64,000 nt of DNA from CAZMRW01 sp964568805 (lineage in GTDB: Bacteria > Pseudomonadota > Gammaproteobacteria > Methylococcales > Methylomonadaceae), in assembly GCA_964568805.1 (NCBI GenBank), contig CAZMRW010000004.1, positions 46,522 through 110,521 of the forward strand, written 5' to 3'. The translations under genes were made by a program, and so were the position numbers. Below are positions 17,266 to 26,042 of this stretch, one piece after another (position 1 is the first letter of the stretch; every line of letters begins with the position of its first letter). The notes beneath the pieces were generated by a model that was not told the origin of the DNA, made no database searches, and was given only the letters and a program-made list of their open reading frames with translations.

Positions 17266-19563
17266 ATGGTTTATCATTATCGCTTTAAAAATAATAAGCC
17301 TAACGGACAGCCAGTTAAAATAATGAGCCAGCATTCAAAAACTACAACCGACCGCAGTCTATCACTCATATTCTTATTTGCCGCGACCTTATTTATTAGC
17401 GCGTCGCTGATGTTTGTCCTGCAACCCATGTTCGGGAAAATTTTGTTGCCCTTGCTGGGCGGTTCGCCGGCCGTTTGGAATACCTGTATGGTTTTTTACC
17501 AAACCCTATTATTTCTGGGTTATTTGTATGCCCACAAGCTGTCGACGACGCAAAGCCTGCACCGTCAGGTCATGATACATGCCGGCGTGTTGTTAATCAG
17601 TTTCCTGGCGCTACCGGTCGGGTTGCCTGAAAACGCCTCGCCCCCTACCGAGAGCAACCCGACATTCTGGCTGCTCTGGACGTTGTTTCTTGCAATCGGC
17701 CTGCCTTTTTTCGTGGTATCGACCACCGCCCCGTTGATGCAAAAATGGTTCGCCAATGTCGGCCACCACACCAGCCATGACCCTTATTACCTGTATGCCG
17801 CCAGCAATACCGGCAGCTTGATCGCGCTTTTGAGTTATCCTTTTGTGCTGGAGCCCAATATTGGGCTGGCCGAACAGAAATCTTTCTGGAGCGGCGGTTA
17901 TTTTTTTCTGGGCATCATGATCGCCGGTTGCGCTTTCAGCCTGTGGAAAGCACAACAAAAACCGGTTATGCCTCAGGAAAGCATCATCGAAGACATCATG
18001 CTCAGCCCGTTAACCAAACTGCACTGGCTGGCTCTGGCTTTGGTTCCGTCGAGTCTGCTGTTGGGCCTGACCAATTTCATTAGCACCGATATCGCTTCCG
18101 TCCCGTTGCTGTGGATTATTCCGTTAACCCTGTACCTGTTGACGTTTATTATCGTTTTTTCAAAATGGAGCGATAAAATCCATCCGGTCATGGTCAGGTT
18201 GCAGCCCATGGTGCTGCTGCCGTTTATCGCCTATTCGTTCATCAATCCCGCGGTACTGCCATACTGGGTTGACCTGGGCTTGCACCTGTCGGCATTTTTC
18301 ATCGCGGTGATGGTTTGCCATGGCGAGTTGGCGAGACTCAGGCCCCATACCCGACATTTAACGACTTTTTATCTCATCATGTCGTTTGCCGGGATGTTAG
18401 GCGGAATGTTCAACACCTTTGTCGCACCTTTTATTTTTAATGGCGTTTATGAATACCCCATCATGATTGTCGCCGCCCTCTTGTTGCGTCCCGGCTTGAA
18501 ATCATCGATCGGCGCTCGTAATGACATGTTAAAACAAGCGGTATTTCCAGCGGTTCTTTTACTGCTGGGAATTGCGGTCTATGCCGCCATCGACGATTTG
18601 CCCGAATATCTCGATACGATTGGCGTCGGCTTAATATTATTGGCCGGATTGACCTATGCCTTCAGGACCAGACCCTTAACCCTCGCTCTGCTGACCGGTA
18701 CCCTGTTTTTCTTTACCATGGCGCTGCACGGTCTGCTGTCCAATACGCTTTATCAGGACCGTACTTTTTTCGGGGTGCTTTCCGTCAGGGAAAGCGTGCT
18801 GGTCAACGAGCAAAACCGGCCTGAAAAATATCATGAATTTTTTCATGGCACGACCAAACACGGAGCCCAGCGGCTGGGAGCGGATGTGTCTCGCACGCCG
18901 CTGACCTATTTCAGCCGTCCCGGACCCATCGGGCAATTGTTTACCGTATTTGACGGCAGCAACCGGAATTGGGATATCGGCATCATCGGCCTGGGCGCCG
19001 GCACCTTGACCTGCTACGCCAAGGAAGGGCAAAACTGGACATTTTACGAGCTCGATCCGCTTGTCGTCGAGATCGCCGAAAATCCCGCCTATTTTACTTA
19101 CATCAGCCAATGTAATCCCAAAGTCAACATGGTTGTCGGCGATGCGCGTTTGTCATTGGAAAAAGAGCCCGATCAAAAGTTTGATCTATACGTGGTCGAC
19201 GCATTTAGTTCCGATTCCATTCCGACCCATTTGCTGACGCAGGAAGCCATCAAGCTTTATTTTAAAAAGCTGAAACCCAATGGCATCCTGGCGCTGCATA
19301 TCACCAACCGTCATTTGGCGTTGAAAAAAGTATTGTCGGATCATGCCAAACAACTGAAGCTGGCGGCGTTAATCCAGGAGTTTAAACCCGGCGAAGATAT
19401 TCCTTTGGTCGTTGCCACGGACTGGGTGGTGATGGCGAGCAAGCCGGAAACACTGGAACCTTTGCGCGCAAGTGATCTGGGCAGTTGGCAAAAACTGCCG
19501 CTCTATTTCGATCTGAAGCCATGGACTGACGACTTCACCAATATTGTCACTATCTGGAAATAA
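17266..19563 (+). CDS. Membrane protein fused to a spermidine-synthase-like domain
   Basis: The 765-residue protein has two parts. Residues ~30-500 contain many hydrophobic helices (for example LIFLFAATLFISASLMFVL and FWLLWTLFLAIGLPFFVV), resembling fused MFS/spermidine synthase proteins. The C-terminal ~270 residues carry a SAM-type Rossmann fold: IGIIGLGAGTLTCYA near 570, FYELDPLVVEIA, and the aspartate-rich VVDAFSSDSIPTHLLT. Whether it makes polyamines is unknown; many such fusions have no assigned reaction. The ATG at 17266 follows AAGGG with short spacing; an ATG at 17323 (MSQHSKTTT) is an alternative. The Rof-like gene follows after 13 bases. Confidence 0.8.
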   Translation: MVYHYRFKNNKPNGQPVKIMSQHSKTTTDRSLSLIFLFAATLFISASLMFVLQPMFGKILLPLLGGSPAVWNTCMVFYQTLLFLGYLYAHKLSTTQSLHRQVMIHAGVLLISFLALPVGLPENASPPTESNPTFWLLWTLFLAIGLPFFVVSTTAPLMQKWFANVGHHTSHDPYYLYAASNTGSLIALLSYPFVLEPNIGLAEQKSFWSGGYFFLGIMIAGCAFSLWKAQQKPVMPQESIIEDIMLSPLTKLHWLALALVPSSLLLGLTNFISTDIASVPLLWIIPLTLYLLTFIIVFSKWSDKIHPVMVRLQPMVLLPFIAYSFINPAVLPYWVDLGLHLSAFFIAVMVCHGELARLRPHTRHLTTFYLIMSFAGMLGGMFNTFVAPFIFNGVYEYPIMIVAALLLRPGLKSSIGARNDMLKQAVFPAVLLLLGIAVYAAIDDLPEYLDTIGVGLILLAGLTYAFRTRPLTLALLTGTLFFFTMALHGLLSNTLYQDRTFFGVLSVRESVLVNEQNRPEKYHEFFHGTTKHGAQRLGADVSRTPLTYFSRPGPIGQLFTVFDGSNRNWDIGIIGLGAGTLTCYAKEGQNWTFYELDPLVVEIAENPAYFTYISQCNPKVNMVVGDARLSLEKEPDQKFDLYVVDAFSSDSIPTHLLTQEAIKLYFKKLKPNGILALHITNRHLALKKVLSDHAKQLKLAALIQEFKPGEDIPLVVATDWVVMASKPETLEPLRASDLGSWQKLPLYFDLKPWTDDFTNIVTIWK

Positions 19564-19576
19564 AAGGGGCAAACGC

Positions 19577-19828
19577 ATGGTTAAATCGGCCATATCTTGC
19601 GAACTTCACGATTATATTGAAATTGCCTGCATGCACGGTTATCGGGTAAAATTGACCTTAAGAGACGGCCAGACTGTCGAAGGCAAGGCGCTGGACACGC
19701 TGACTACTGCCGACAGGCGGGAATACCTGGTCATCGATAACGGTCAAAAAGAACGAGTTGAACTGAACCGTATCGCCAAAATGAAAGCGATTACCCCGCA
19801 TGCGGTTTTCACGGACATCAGCTTTTAA
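19577..19828 (+). CDS. rof: Rof/YaeO-like Rho-binding antiterminator
   Basis: This family binds the transcription terminator Rho and blocks its RNA-binding surface. From the ATG at 19577, preceded by AAAAGGGGC, it encodes about 83 residues: ISCELHDYIEIACMHGYRVKLTLRDG followed by VEGKALDTLTTADRREYLVI, the small Sm-like beta fold of the family. The frame is open 11 codons further upstream, into the end of the previous gene, but the ribosome site supports the later start. Placement 13 bases after the spermidine-synthase-like gene suggests co-transcription. Family assignment is by motif recall and is moderately sure. Confidence 0.75.
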   Translation: MVKSAISCELHDYIEIACMHGYRVKLTLRDGQTVEGKALDTLTTADRREYLVIDNGQKERVELNRIAKMKAITPHAVFTDISF

Positions 19829-19923
19829 ATTTAAGGAATTTCAGGTTCGGCGTGATATGGATAAATGGAAATGGATTCTTAGTAATTGCGCACCGCGCTT
19901 CGAACGTAACAAAAGTCCGAAAA

Positions 19924-20556
19924 CTAAGGTGCAATTTGCAGTGCGAGCGCTAATATTCGAATCAGCAGTTGGCTTGCCTCGGTAATTGTATCACCAAACG
20001 AAACGACGCCGTCTTCATGTCCCAACATGACGAAAACCGGTTGTTCGCTCGGCGGATTCCGGGCAAATAGCTTGAACACTTCCTCCGCCATCTCCGGTGT
20101 GCCATAACGGATATTAGAATCGATCGCAGGTAATGCCAGTGCTTGATAGTGCCGCCAGATCATCGGGCTGTGCACATGAACGACGGATTTTACTGTCTGA
20201 CTTGCGGCATAAACGGCCGCATGTGTTAATGCTTCGGAAGAAGGCTTTATCGCGCCTTCGGCGACGATACGATTCCGGCCGGGATCGGCGGATAGAATGG
20301 TGCTGTAATGTTCATTCGTCAAATGAATCAATCCGCCGGTTTGCGATCCGGTAATAACAAATTGCGGCGTATTGTCCAGGCGAAAACTGATGTTGCCAAA
20401 GGCCAAACCGTCATAACGCGAAGCATCCTGCCCGATTAAGCCCAACTGTAACAAGATGCTCCGCCAGGCACCCAGTTCGGCAAATTCCGGATAATCACGC
20501 GGCGCGCTGGGCGTATAATCCAGATGATATTTGATGACGCCTTCTTGTTCTGTCAT
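19924..20556 (-). CDS. Class II aldolase/adducin family protein
   Basis: The 210-residue protein is of the zinc-dependent fuculose-phosphate aldolase/adducin fold. Visible family features are an N-terminal GLAFGNISFRL (substrate loop), FVITGSQTGG, a glutamate in KPSSEALTH, and the zinc-binding pair in VVHVHSPMIW (HVH). A GHEDGVVSFGDTITEA block follows near the end. I chose the ATG at 20556 (MTEQEGVIKYH), which has AGGA eight bases upstream; the frame extends to 20574. The substrate is unknown. Relatives include methylthioribulose-phosphate dehydratase, but a separate clear mtnB exists at 52447. Confidence 0.78.
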   Translation of the reverse strand: MTEQEGVIKYHLDYTPSAPRDYPEFAELGAWRSILLQLGLIGQDASRYDGLAFGNISFRLDNTPQFVITGSQTGGLIHLTNEHYSTILSADPGRNRIVAEGAIKPSSEALTHAAVYAASQTVKSVVHVHSPMIWRHYQALALPAIDSNIRYGTPEMAEEVFKLFARNPPSEQPVFVMLGHEDGVVSFGDTITEASQLLIRILALALQIAP

Positions 20557-20974
20557 AGGGATCCTAATCCGCATTATCGATCTCGAAAAATAGTCATTTA
20601 ATGCTGGGTTGCGTCAGCTTTATCCGCATTTCCATGCCGTCGATGGCATGGACGGCCATAATGACTGTCCTGTCGGGGGTTGAGTTCGGCTTTTATGGTG
20701 AGCAATGACGATATTGCCTGGTTTAGTCTGCACAATAATTCGCCATACGCCTCAATAACTGTAGCTATTCCAGTCTGAAATAGCACAGTTCAATCGTCAA
20801 TGAGCTTTGAATGGCATCAGACGTGCGCCGGCCAGCGTCTCAGTATATGGCGTTTAAGCCGGACCCATTGGACAATTTGAACAGCAATCCGGTGTGAAGA
20901 TCAATCAAAAACGCATACTCACTGGCGTCCTGCTACAATAATTCCCATTCCCATCACAGATTGAGACCGCTTCC
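20557..20974. other. Intergenic region with hairpins, no supported gene
   Basis: There are 418 bases between the divergent aldolase and hemerythrin genes. CATGCC (20632) and GGCATG form a short hairpin. At 20757-20790 the arms AACTGTAGCTATT and AATAGCACAGTT pair with a single bulge. No open frame here resembles a known protein. Confidence 0.4.
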
Positions 20975-21523
20975 ATGTCAGCGATATCAGGTTTAATGAA
21001 AGAACATCAACTGATCTTGAAATACGTTGATTTAATGGAGCGTTACGCCAAGTTGAACTTGCAAAACCCCATTCTTCCTATTTTATTCGATCAGGCCGGT
21101 TTCATGATCGATTTTATTCATGAATTCGCCGATACCTTTCATCATGCCAAAGAAGAAAATATACTCTTCCGGTATTTGGAGACGCCGGGTGTTTTAACGC
21201 ATTGCAACCCGGTTCCGCAGATGTTGTTCGAGCATGAACAGGCAAGAGGCTATGTCGTTAACATGGAAAGTGCACTAAAAAACAAAAACCTTTATGATCT
21301 GGCAGATAATGCGCAGGATTATGCCGGCCTGCTCAAGATGCACATCTACAAGGAAGACACTATTTTGTATCCGATGGCTGAACAAGGGCTTTCCGATGAC
21401 CTTAAGGCATCGATATTGAGAGAGTATTCCGAAACCGAAGCCCGCAGTGATAGTGCCGTGATGTGGGAAAAATATGAAACGCTTCGGCTAAAACTGGAAA
21501 ATAATTTAAACGCATATTACTAA
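20975..21523 (+). CDS. Hemerythrin HHE-domain protein
   Basis: The 182-residue protein is predicted to be a four-helix bundle that binds a di-iron centre with His and Glu/Asp ligands. Candidate ligands are in MKEHQLILKYVDLMERYAK, DFIHEFADTFHHAKEENILF, FEHEQARGY and KMHIYKEDTILYPMAEQ, in the order seen in HHE proteins such as those linked to oxygen or nitric oxide handling. It is alone on its strand, preceded by a long spacer. In methanotrophs hemerythrins have been proposed to carry oxygen, but that role is inference here. Confidence 0.88.
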   Translation: MSAISGLMKEHQLILKYVDLMERYAKLNLQNPILPILFDQAGFMIDFIHEFADTFHHAKEENILFRYLETPGVLTHCNPVPQMLFEHEQARGYVVNMESALKNKNLYDLADNAQDYAGLLKMHIYKEDTILYPMAEQGLSDDLKASILREYSETEARSDSAVMWEKYETLRLKLENNLNAYY

Positions 21524-21619
21524 TTCCGACAGGCATTATTTTCCAGAGTTTGTTAACGGTAAATAAGCGCCTCCTTTAGCCGTTCCGCGGATCTCGCGCT
21601 ACTGGGTGAACGCGTAAGA

Positions 21620-22276
21620 TTACCACCGCGGCGGATGGGTGCGCGCGTAGCCGGGTATCGCCTCAATCCGTTTAAACCATGCATGAAGGGCTGGAAAATG
21701 TTCTTCACTGATGCGGAGTTTTCCGCTTACTGCTTCGGTATTCTCCCTCTTCGCCGCCCTAACCAGTAATTGGACAACCGGATATACGGCAATATCGGCA
21801 GCTGATAATGAAGCGCCAGCCAGGAAATCGCCTTCGGTTAACGTTTCATCGAAACGTATCAATTCTTGTTCGACCATCTGCCGTGACTGGATGGCCTCAT
21901 GGCGTCTGTCGGCTATCTGTCCGGAAAGAATAGTTCCGGCGAAAGGAGTCATATGCGGCTCTAAATAATAGATACATTCCATAATGATGCGCCAAATCAG
22001 GCCTCGCTCAGTTGCGCTCCCGCCAAACAAAGGGGGTATCGGATGTTGGTCGTCGAGATAGCATAAGATGGCAATGGATTCGTAAAGGGTGAACGCGCCA
22101 TCTCGCAACGCAGGCACCTGCCCCCTGGGATTTATCGCCAAAAACTCAGCCGATTTGAGATCTTTTTCAGAAAAGCTTAAGCGGTTGCTTTGATAGGGGA
22201 TTTGCTTGATTTCAAGAGCCAGTAAGACCCGCCAGGCATACGGACTTTCGCTGCCCCAATAAACGTCTATCGCCAT
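21620..22276 (-). CDS. Glutathione S-transferase family protein
   Basis: The 218-residue protein has a thioredoxin-like N-terminal half (VYWGSESPYAWRVLLALEIKQIPY, then the cis-proline strand GQVPALRDG and the glutathione-binding LYESIAILCYLDD) and an all-helical C-terminal half with the capping-box segment SAADIAVYPVVQLLVRA. I chose the ATG at 22276 (MAIDVYWGSES), since the 14 extra upstream residues are not family-like. The substrate is unknown. No operon partner is visible. Confidence 0.85.
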   Translation of the reverse strand: MAIDVYWGSESPYAWRVLLALEIKQIPYQSNRLSFSEKDLKSAEFLAINPRGQVPALRDGAFTLYESIAILCYLDDQHPIPPLFGGSATERGLIWRIIMECIYYLEPHMTPFAGTILSGQIADRRHEAIQSRQMVEQELIRFDETLTEGDFLAGASLSAADIAVYPVVQLLVRAAKRENTEAVSGKLRISEEHFPALHAWFKRIEAIPGYARTHPPRW

Positions 22277-22675
22277 TTGCTGTTTCCTGAACAATATTAT
22301 ATTGGTTGACAAGTTCAATCATGAGCGGAGTAAACATAGTCGCTACCTATTTTCATCGCAAGCTAATCACGGCAGCTTCCAGCTATATTTGAGGATCTTA
22401 ATGTGTTTCATTAAGTGCGCTATCTCGATTACATGACATTTTTATATGAGTTCTCAGATTGATTTTAAAAAGCTCGATGTTACTATGATCATATTCCTAA
22501 TTTTGAGTATGGTCATCGTTCTTCGACACAAGTTCCGTTGTTTCTCGGCATGGCTCTTCAAGCTGCCGGGAAAATCGACAGTGCAAGCATATGGCGTGTT
22601 GTCATGTTATTGCCGGCTTTATGCCCGCGAACTTCAGATTTGACTGTTTAACGTTTCTGACTCGAGTTTTTCCGG
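22277..22675. other. Intergenic region, possible decayed coding fragment
   Basis: There are 399 bases between the GST gene and glcE. A plus-strand open frame at 22446-22643 lacks a ribosome site. In another plus frame (about 22470-22640), protein-like sequence without a start codon (containing VPLFLGMALQAAGKID) runs to a stop; it could be a relic but matches nothing I recognise. No terminator is seen. Confidence 0.3.
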
Positions 22676-23752
22676 ATGCCGAAGATTACCGAAACCAACG
22701 ATAAAACCAGCAAACTTCAGCAGGCAGTCGCTCAAGCTTTAGAGGCCAGGGCGCCATTGAAAATCATCGGTGGCAACAGCAAGGATTTTTACGGCAGAGA
22801 GACCGCCGGTCAGCCGTTATGTCTCGCTGCACACCGCGGCATCGTCAATTATCATCCGTCCGAATTGGTCGTGACGGCGCGAGCGGGGACCTTGTTGTCC
22901 GAACTGCAAAATACCCTGGCGGAGAATGGGCAAATGCTGGCTTTTGAACCGCCCGGCTTTGCCGGGACGGCCACCTTGGGCGGCACGGTGGCCTGCGGAT
23001 TTTCCGGTTCAAGGTGTCCTTTTACCGGGTCGGTCAGGGATTTTGTGCTCGGTTGTAAAATCATCAACGGTAATGCCGACATTCTGTCATTTGGCGGCGA
23101 GGTGATTAAAAATGTCGCAGGTTACGATATTTCTCGTTTGATGGCCGGCGCCATGGGGACGCTGGGCGTACTATTGGAAGTTTCTTTAAAAGTGTTGCCG
23201 TTGCCTGCGGCTGAGACAACCTGTTGTTTCGAGCTGCCGCTTCACAAGGCCATCGGCCGGATGGCGGAACTGGCCGGTAAGTCTTTACCTGTTTCCGGTT
23301 TAAGCTATGATGGAGATGTGCTTTATGTCAGATTATCCGGAGCCGAAAAGACGGTGAAAGCGGCGGCTGGCAAAATCGGCAGTGACATTGGGACAATTGA
23401 CGCCGGTTATTGGCGGAAGCTAAACGAGCAGCAACATGCTTTTTTTCGGACAGAGATCAATTTATGGCGGATTTGTCTGCCGCCCGCTACCAAGCCATTG
23501 AGTATTGACGGTGATTGGCATTATGATTGGGGCGGCGGTTTAAGATGGTTGAAAACCGAAGCTGCGGTAGCGGAGGTTTTTTCAACAGCCGAAAGGGCTC
23601 AGGGGCATGCCGTATTGTTTAAAGGCAAGAACCGTAACGGTGATGTTTTTCAGCCCTTAACCGGCAAGTTGAAGCAATTGAACTTCAATATCAAGCAGGC
23701 TTTCGACCCCGCCGGTCTGTTTAATCCCTATAGAATGTACCGGGACTGGTAG
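22676..23752 (+). CDS. glcE: Glycolate oxidase FAD-binding subunit GlcE
   Basis: GlcE is one of the three subunits of glycolate oxidase, which converts glycolate to glyoxylate. The 358-residue protein has an FAD-binding type 4 domain: LKIIGGNSKDFYG, TLGGTVACGFSGSRCPFTGSVRDFVLG and the hallmark GGEVIKNVAGYDISRLMAGAMGTLG. The C-terminus ends in QAFDPAGLFNPYRMY, also typical. The glcF start overlaps its stop, so they are co-translated. The flavin catalytic subunit gene glcD, usually directly upstream, is not in this window. Confidence 0.93.
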   Translation: MPKITETNDKTSKLQQAVAQALEARAPLKIIGGNSKDFYGRETAGQPLCLAAHRGIVNYHPSELVVTARAGTLLSELQNTLAENGQMLAFEPPGFAGTATLGGTVACGFSGSRCPFTGSVRDFVLGCKIINGNADILSFGGEVIKNVAGYDISRLMAGAMGTLGVLLEVSLKVLPLPAAETTCCFELPLHKAIGRMAELAGKSLPVSGLSYDGDVLYVRLSGAEKTVKAAAGKIGSDIGTIDAGYWRKLNEQQHAFFRTEINLWRICLPPATKPLSIDGDWHYDWGGGLRWLKTEAAVAEVFSTAERAQGHAVLFKGKNRNGDVFQPLTGKLKQLNFNIKQAFDPAGLFNPYRMYRDW

Positions 23753-24951
23753 TGCACACAAAATTTGCCGATTCTATCAAAGATCTTCAGGAGCGCGGTG
23801 AACTGGAAGCGATAGTGCGCTCTTGCGTTCATTGCGGTTTTTGCAATGCAAACTGTCCGACGTATCAATTGGTAGGCGACGAACTGGACGGGCCGCGCGG
23901 CCGGATTTATCTGTTAAAACAAGCGCTGGAGGGCGGGCCCGTTACCCGTTTGACCCAGCGGCATCTGGATCGTTGCCTGACGTGCCGTTCCTGCGAAACG
24001 AGTTGCCCATCGGGGGTTAAGTACGGTCAGTTGTTGGATGCCGGCCGGGCTATAGTCGATAACGAAGCAAAACGGCCGCTGAGCGAGTTGCTGGTGCGCG
24101 CCTTGATCATCTGGATATTTCCTTATCGGCATAGATTTAACGCCGCTCTGACTGTTGCCAGATGGGTGCGTCCGCTTTTGCCTAAATCGATAAAGACCAA
24201 GATTCCGCTCAAACCGGTGGCTCTTGCCTGGCCTCAACCCGACCATTCCAGAAGCATGTTGATTCTGCCCGGTTGTGTGCAGCAATCCTTGGCGCCATCG
24301 ATTGATCATGCAGCCGCACAGGTGTTGGATAAATTGGGCATTTCATTGCAGAGAGTCAATGGCGCCGGTTGCTGCGGCGCTTTAACCTATCATCTGTCGG
24401 AACATGAGCGGGCGTTGGCCATGGCGCGAAAAAATATCGACGCCTGCCTGCCTTATCAGGAACAGGGGGCCGAAGCGATCGTGATGACCGCTTCGGGTTG
24501 CGGCGTCATGGCAAAAGATTATGGCCGATTGTTAAAGCATGATCCGGATTATGCAGAACGAGCAGCGCGATTTTCGGCTTCAGTCAAAGATATCAGCGAA
24601 GTTTTGACCGGGGAAGATTTATCCGGATTTCACAAAGACGGGAAAAAAATTGCATTTCAGTCGCCCTGTACTTTACAGCATGGACAGAAACTGGCCGGAC
24701 TGGTTGAATCTATCCTGCAAAAAACCGGCCATCAACTTACCCTTGTTACCGATGGGCATTTATGTTGCGGTTCAGCCGGTGTGTATTCTCTATTGCAGCC
24801 GGATTTATCAAGGCAGTTGCTGGACAAAAAAATGCAGGCCTTGCTGAGTAATCAGCCAGAACTCATTGCGACCGCAAATATCGGTTGTTTGAGTCATTTA
24901 CAATCGGCCGGATCAAAAAAAGTGGTGCACTGGATTGAATTATTGCTGTAA
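23752..24951 (+). CDS. glcF: Glycolate oxidase iron-sulfur subunit GlcF
   Basis: GlcF carries electrons from the flavin subunits to the quinone pool. The 399-residue protein has two 4Fe-4S motifs in the N-terminal third, CVHCGFCNANCP and CLTCRSCETSCP, and two cysteine-rich CCG-type domains further on (around GAGCCGALTYH and HLCCGSAGVYS). The start is GTG, with the first G shared with the glcE stop (TAGTG). A role with glycolate, rather than another 2-hydroxyacid, is inferred from the glcE partner. Confidence 0.94.
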   Translation: MHTKFADSIKDLQERGELEAIVRSCVHCGFCNANCPTYQLVGDELDGPRGRIYLLKQALEGGPVTRLTQRHLDRCLTCRSCETSCPSGVKYGQLLDAGRAIVDNEAKRPLSELLVRALIIWIFPYRHRFNAALTVARWVRPLLPKSIKTKIPLKPVALAWPQPDHSRSMLILPGCVQQSLAPSIDHAAAQVLDKLGISLQRVNGAGCCGALTYHLSEHERALAMARKNIDACLPYQEQGAEAIVMTASGCGVMAKDYGRLLKHDPDYAERAARFSASVKDISEVLTGEDLSGFHKDGKKIAFQSPCTLQHGQKLAGLVESILQKTGHQLTLVTDGHLCCGSAGVYSLLQPDLSRQLLDKKMQALLSNQPELIATANIGCLSHLQSAGSKKVVHWIELLL

Positions 24952-25160
24952 TGTGCAATTATAACCTTGCGTTGATTTGGCTTGAATCCAATCGCGATCG
25001 GGGCAGATCAGGAGCCATTGATAAATTCAGGTCCTAAGGATTATGGAAATGCCAATCAATCCATCCCGGATTTTTTAGTGCGGTGATTATAATTAAACAA
25101 TTTTCTTTACAAGTTAGTCACAGGTAATTATAAAGCTCTTTTTTTAAGGTTGATTTTATT

Positions 25161-25415
25161 ATGACTAAAGAAGCATCTCCATCTGTATCGGATAAATCCG
25201 TTGTCGAACCCGAAGCCGACAAAAATAAACATGAAAGTGATATTGATATTGAAGACTTCGATTTGAATCTGATCGATGATTATACCGCTTTTCCTACTGA
25301 GAATGAGGAGGCCGTAAAAAAAATGGCGGCGCGCCGAAAAATTGAAATGTACTGGGAGAAAAAACGCTTAAAGGAACAGCTCGGTGATTTTGAAGATGTT
25401 GATTTTGATTTTTAA
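25161..25415 (+). CDS. Small acidic protein of PA3496 type
   Basis: The 84-residue soluble protein is very acidic in its first half (DIDIEDFDLNLIDDY), has a basic helical segment (KKMAARRKIEMYWEKKRLKEQ) and ends in DFEDVDFDF. The arrangement of an acidic tract, an RRKIE-type helix with KKRLKEQL, and a short acidic tail resembles the PA3496 family described as putative envelope-integrity proteins in pseudomonads. A weak AAGG site lies upstream. It is monocistronic with AT-rich flanks. The function is unknown. Confidence 0.65.
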   Translation: MTKEASPSVSDKSVVEPEADKNKHESDIDIEDFDLNLIDDYTAFPTENEEAVKKMAARRKIEMYWEKKRLKEQLGDFEDVDFDF

Positions 25416-26042
25416 TTTAAGCATGACTCGGTTTAAATTAAGTTCGCGTTAGCAATGCCTAACAGACATTTATATTCAGACACTGCAAAAGCGGGCTAAT
25501 TTTTCTCTAAATTGGCCCAGGATTGTTAATCTTGGGTGCGGTAACACGCCACGATATGAAATTTTAATCGCATCGAGGACGTCGTTACCCCAGTCACCTT
25601 GTTTTTCAAAAAGGATGTTTTAGCCAGGATGGTTACTTTAATCCACTTACATCGACTCAACAGAAATTATCAAGGACCTACGGAACTTTCGAGGCATTTG
25701 GCTTCCTGACCAAGCTGATCTTCCAATCGTCGTCAGCTCCGGCATTGCATATTTTCAGATCATTTAAATGGCGTCTGTTTTACTTTTCGACTGTTTTGCG
25801 GAAAGTGCTTTCTTTGTCTTTATTGCTCCAATCAGTGTAAGTTCATTGCGGATTTACAGAGTTGACTTACTGTTTGGAAATCCGGTATTCGCCCCTAATT
25901 TTGTTATGACTAAGTAACGCCTTGGTTCTTGCGCCCGTTGTCTGCTATAAAACTAAATAATTAAATTACAAGAGATTTTGAGCTAAGCTTTATAAAAAAT
26001 ATAAAATCCCCTCTAAAAAATTTAATCGCGCCAACGCTAAAA
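25416..26042. other. Long intergenic region with candidate structured RNA
   Basis: There are 627 bases without a supported protein gene. Between 25493 and 25598 several helices can form: GGGCTAATTT/AAATTGGCCC (25493-25502 with 25509-25518), CCCAGGATT/AATCTTGGG (25516-25524 with 25528-25536), and GGTG-GGTAAC with GTTACC-CACC (25535-25545 with 25584-25598). They overlap at the junctions, so some are mutually exclusive. The remainder is AT-rich and probably contains the promoter of the downstream cyclic-di-GMP gene. Confidence 0.45.

Noticed and set aside
19924..20556. Second mtnB
   Set aside because: Class II aldolase fold is shared, but the residues around the substrate loop differ from the clear MtnB at 52447, which is in an mtn operon.
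22470..22640. Protein-like stretch without start codon before glcE
   Set aside because: May be a relic, but it is short and matches nothing I know, so no pseudogene is called.
25536..25605. GEMM-type cyclic-di-GMP riboswitch
   Set aside because: Closing helix GGTAAC/GTTACC is suggestive, but the conserved internal bases of the GEMM motif are absent.
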